Source: Ectobacillus panaciterrae DSM 19096 (lineage in GTDB: Bacteria; Bacillota; Bacilli; Bacillales; Bacillaceae_G). From it: a DNA stretch of 64,000 nt. This document shows, in pieces, positions 63,422 to 64,000 of the stretch. The translations under genes and the position numbers were made by a program. The notes beneath the pieces are model-generated. The model worked only from the letters and a program-made list of their open reading frames with translations. It searched no databases and had not been told where the DNA came from. Numbering within the stretch: the first letter of the stretch is position 1; the number at the start of each line of letters is the position of its first letter. The DNA is taken from assembly GCF_000430785.1 (NCBI RefSeq), contig NZ_KE387246.1:111421-175420 (forward strand). Direction: 5' to 3'.

Positions 63422-64000
63422 ATGTCAGTAATCGCAATTGTTATGGGAGATGGTCCATGTCCAGGTACCCAACTTTTACAAGCTACCGTTACAGTAAGCA
63501 TCATACAGAGCGGACCAAATGCCGGTTGCGCAGAAATTGTAGTAGCCAATAGTCCGAGTCCGCTGAGTACAGGTTTCATAGGTTCCTTATGTTTAAATGT
63601 GAATAATCCGGGTCCATTTACCCAGGTGTCCGGTCCAGGACCTGAAGGCCCTCTAAGTGGCGGGAATTGTCCTGGTGGTTGTCTCCCGAATGCCAGTATT
63701 GTACAAAAATTTGCAGGTCCAGCAGGAAGAATTAATCCAGGTGAGACGGGGACATTTATTATTTGTTCCACTACAGCGTTTACGGAGGCACAGTTCCAAA
63801 GCGTTGGATTACATTTCCAAGGTATCCAGGGCTGTCCTTCAGGTAATGATAGTATTTGTTTAAGTGCTCTTTTTACTCCTGTAACAACATCAACGACAAC
63901 ATCAACAACGACAACATCAACAACGACTTCTACTACATCAACGACAACATCAACAACGACTTCTACTACATCAACGACAACATCAACAACGACTTCTACT
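63422..64000 (+). CDS. Thr/Ser-rich repeat protein, candidate spore-surface glycoprotein (partial)
   Basis: The first 193 codons of a protein that continues past the window. Residues 1-153 form a Gly/Pro/Cys-containing globular domain (MSVIAIVMGDGPCPGTQLLQ, GPGPEGPLSGGNCPGGC, GSLCLNVNNPGPF) with about eight Cys. From residue 155 on it is almost only Thr and Ser, in an 11-residue unit TSTTTSTTTST encoded by a nearly exact 33-bp repeat. AAAAGGAGTG lies 9-10 nt before the ATG, and a SigK-type promoter is upstream. No signal peptide is visible, as expected for mother-cell spore proteins. Such tails are natural O-glycosylation substrates; that role is inferred. Family unknown to me. Confidence 0.65.
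   Translation, partial: MSVIAIVMGDGPCPGTQLLQATVTVSIIQSGPNAGCAEIVVANSPSPLSTGFIGSLCLNVNNPGPFTQVSGPGPEGPLSGGNCPGGCLPNASIVQKFAGPAGRINPGETGTFIICSTTAFTEAQFQSVGLHFQGIQGCPSGNDSICLSALFTPVTTSTTTSTTTTSTTTSTTSTTTSTTTSTTSTTTSTTTST
63884..64000 (+). repeat. Tandem 33-bp coding repeats (Thr/Ser tail)
   Basis: The unit ACATCAACGACAACATCAAC followed by AACGACTTCTACT is repeated without change in the last copies and runs into the window end. Identity of adjacent units suggests recent expansion or homogenisation. Confidence 0.9.

Noticed and set aside
63884..64000. CRISPR-like direct repeats
   Set aside because: Units are contiguous, in frame and coding for Thr/Ser, with no spacers between them.

Overview
The window is a chromosomal segment of a spore-forming member of the Bacillaceae (Bacillus in the broad sense). 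Shine-Dalgarno sites are strong, TTG and GTG starts are common, and the gene order follows the asnO - yit - yjz/yja - fabHF - trpS - opp - spxA - yjbE - mecA - coiA - pepF - yjbH-to-prpE - fabI backbone known from Bacillus subtilis. Species cannot be fixed from sequence alone. No rRNA, tRNA, CRISPR array or complete insertion sequence was seen.

Layout. 1-4300: asnO with a SigE-type -10, then amtB-glnK behind a perfect TnrA box. 4300-10440: a decayed maltodextrin locus. A neopullulanase, a maltodextrin-binding lipoprotein and a membrane-anchored amylase remain. The permease, GH31, LacI-type regulator and GH65 genes survive only as fragments. 10440-16660: hemolysin-III protein, DUF1836 regulator, yitK, yitL, yitT, yitU, yjzC and several very small genes. 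17100-19830: clpB under a CtsR box. 19900-24760: yjzD, yjaU, yjaV, comZ and FapR-type fabH-fabF; med is absent from its usual place. 24800-34130: yjaZ, yjbA, trpS with a T-box leader, and an opp operon whose oppA is broken while oppBCDF are intact. 35100-51510: spxA, yjbE, mecA, cls, coiA, pepF, spxH, yjbI, yjbK, yjbL, yjbM, nadF, yjbO, prpE, a rodA/ftsW gene and fabI.

51600-64000 is an accessory region that does not fit the backbone. It holds a vanadium-haloperoxidase-like enzyme, two cysteine-rich SPOCS-like (DUF3794-like) proteins, two glycosyltransferases, three sulfotransferases, the two PAPS-forming enzymes (sat, cysC), a TauE/SafE permease and the start of a threonine-rich protein with 33-bp coding repeats. 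No sulfate-reduction gene is present. Several of these genes carry the same promoter architecture (AC, 16-17 nt, CATA...), which matches the late mother-cell sigma factor SigK. My inference is a locus that makes and sulfates a glycan on the spore surface, with the Thr-rich protein as a possible carrier. This is the best candidate here for an undescribed system.

The intergenic spaces also carry three dispersed repeat families, called R1 (about 115 bp, GC-rich, hairpin-forming), R2 (about 170 bp, six copies all in one orientation) and R3 (about 140 bp, two copies), plus one MITE-like insertion inside a terminator.
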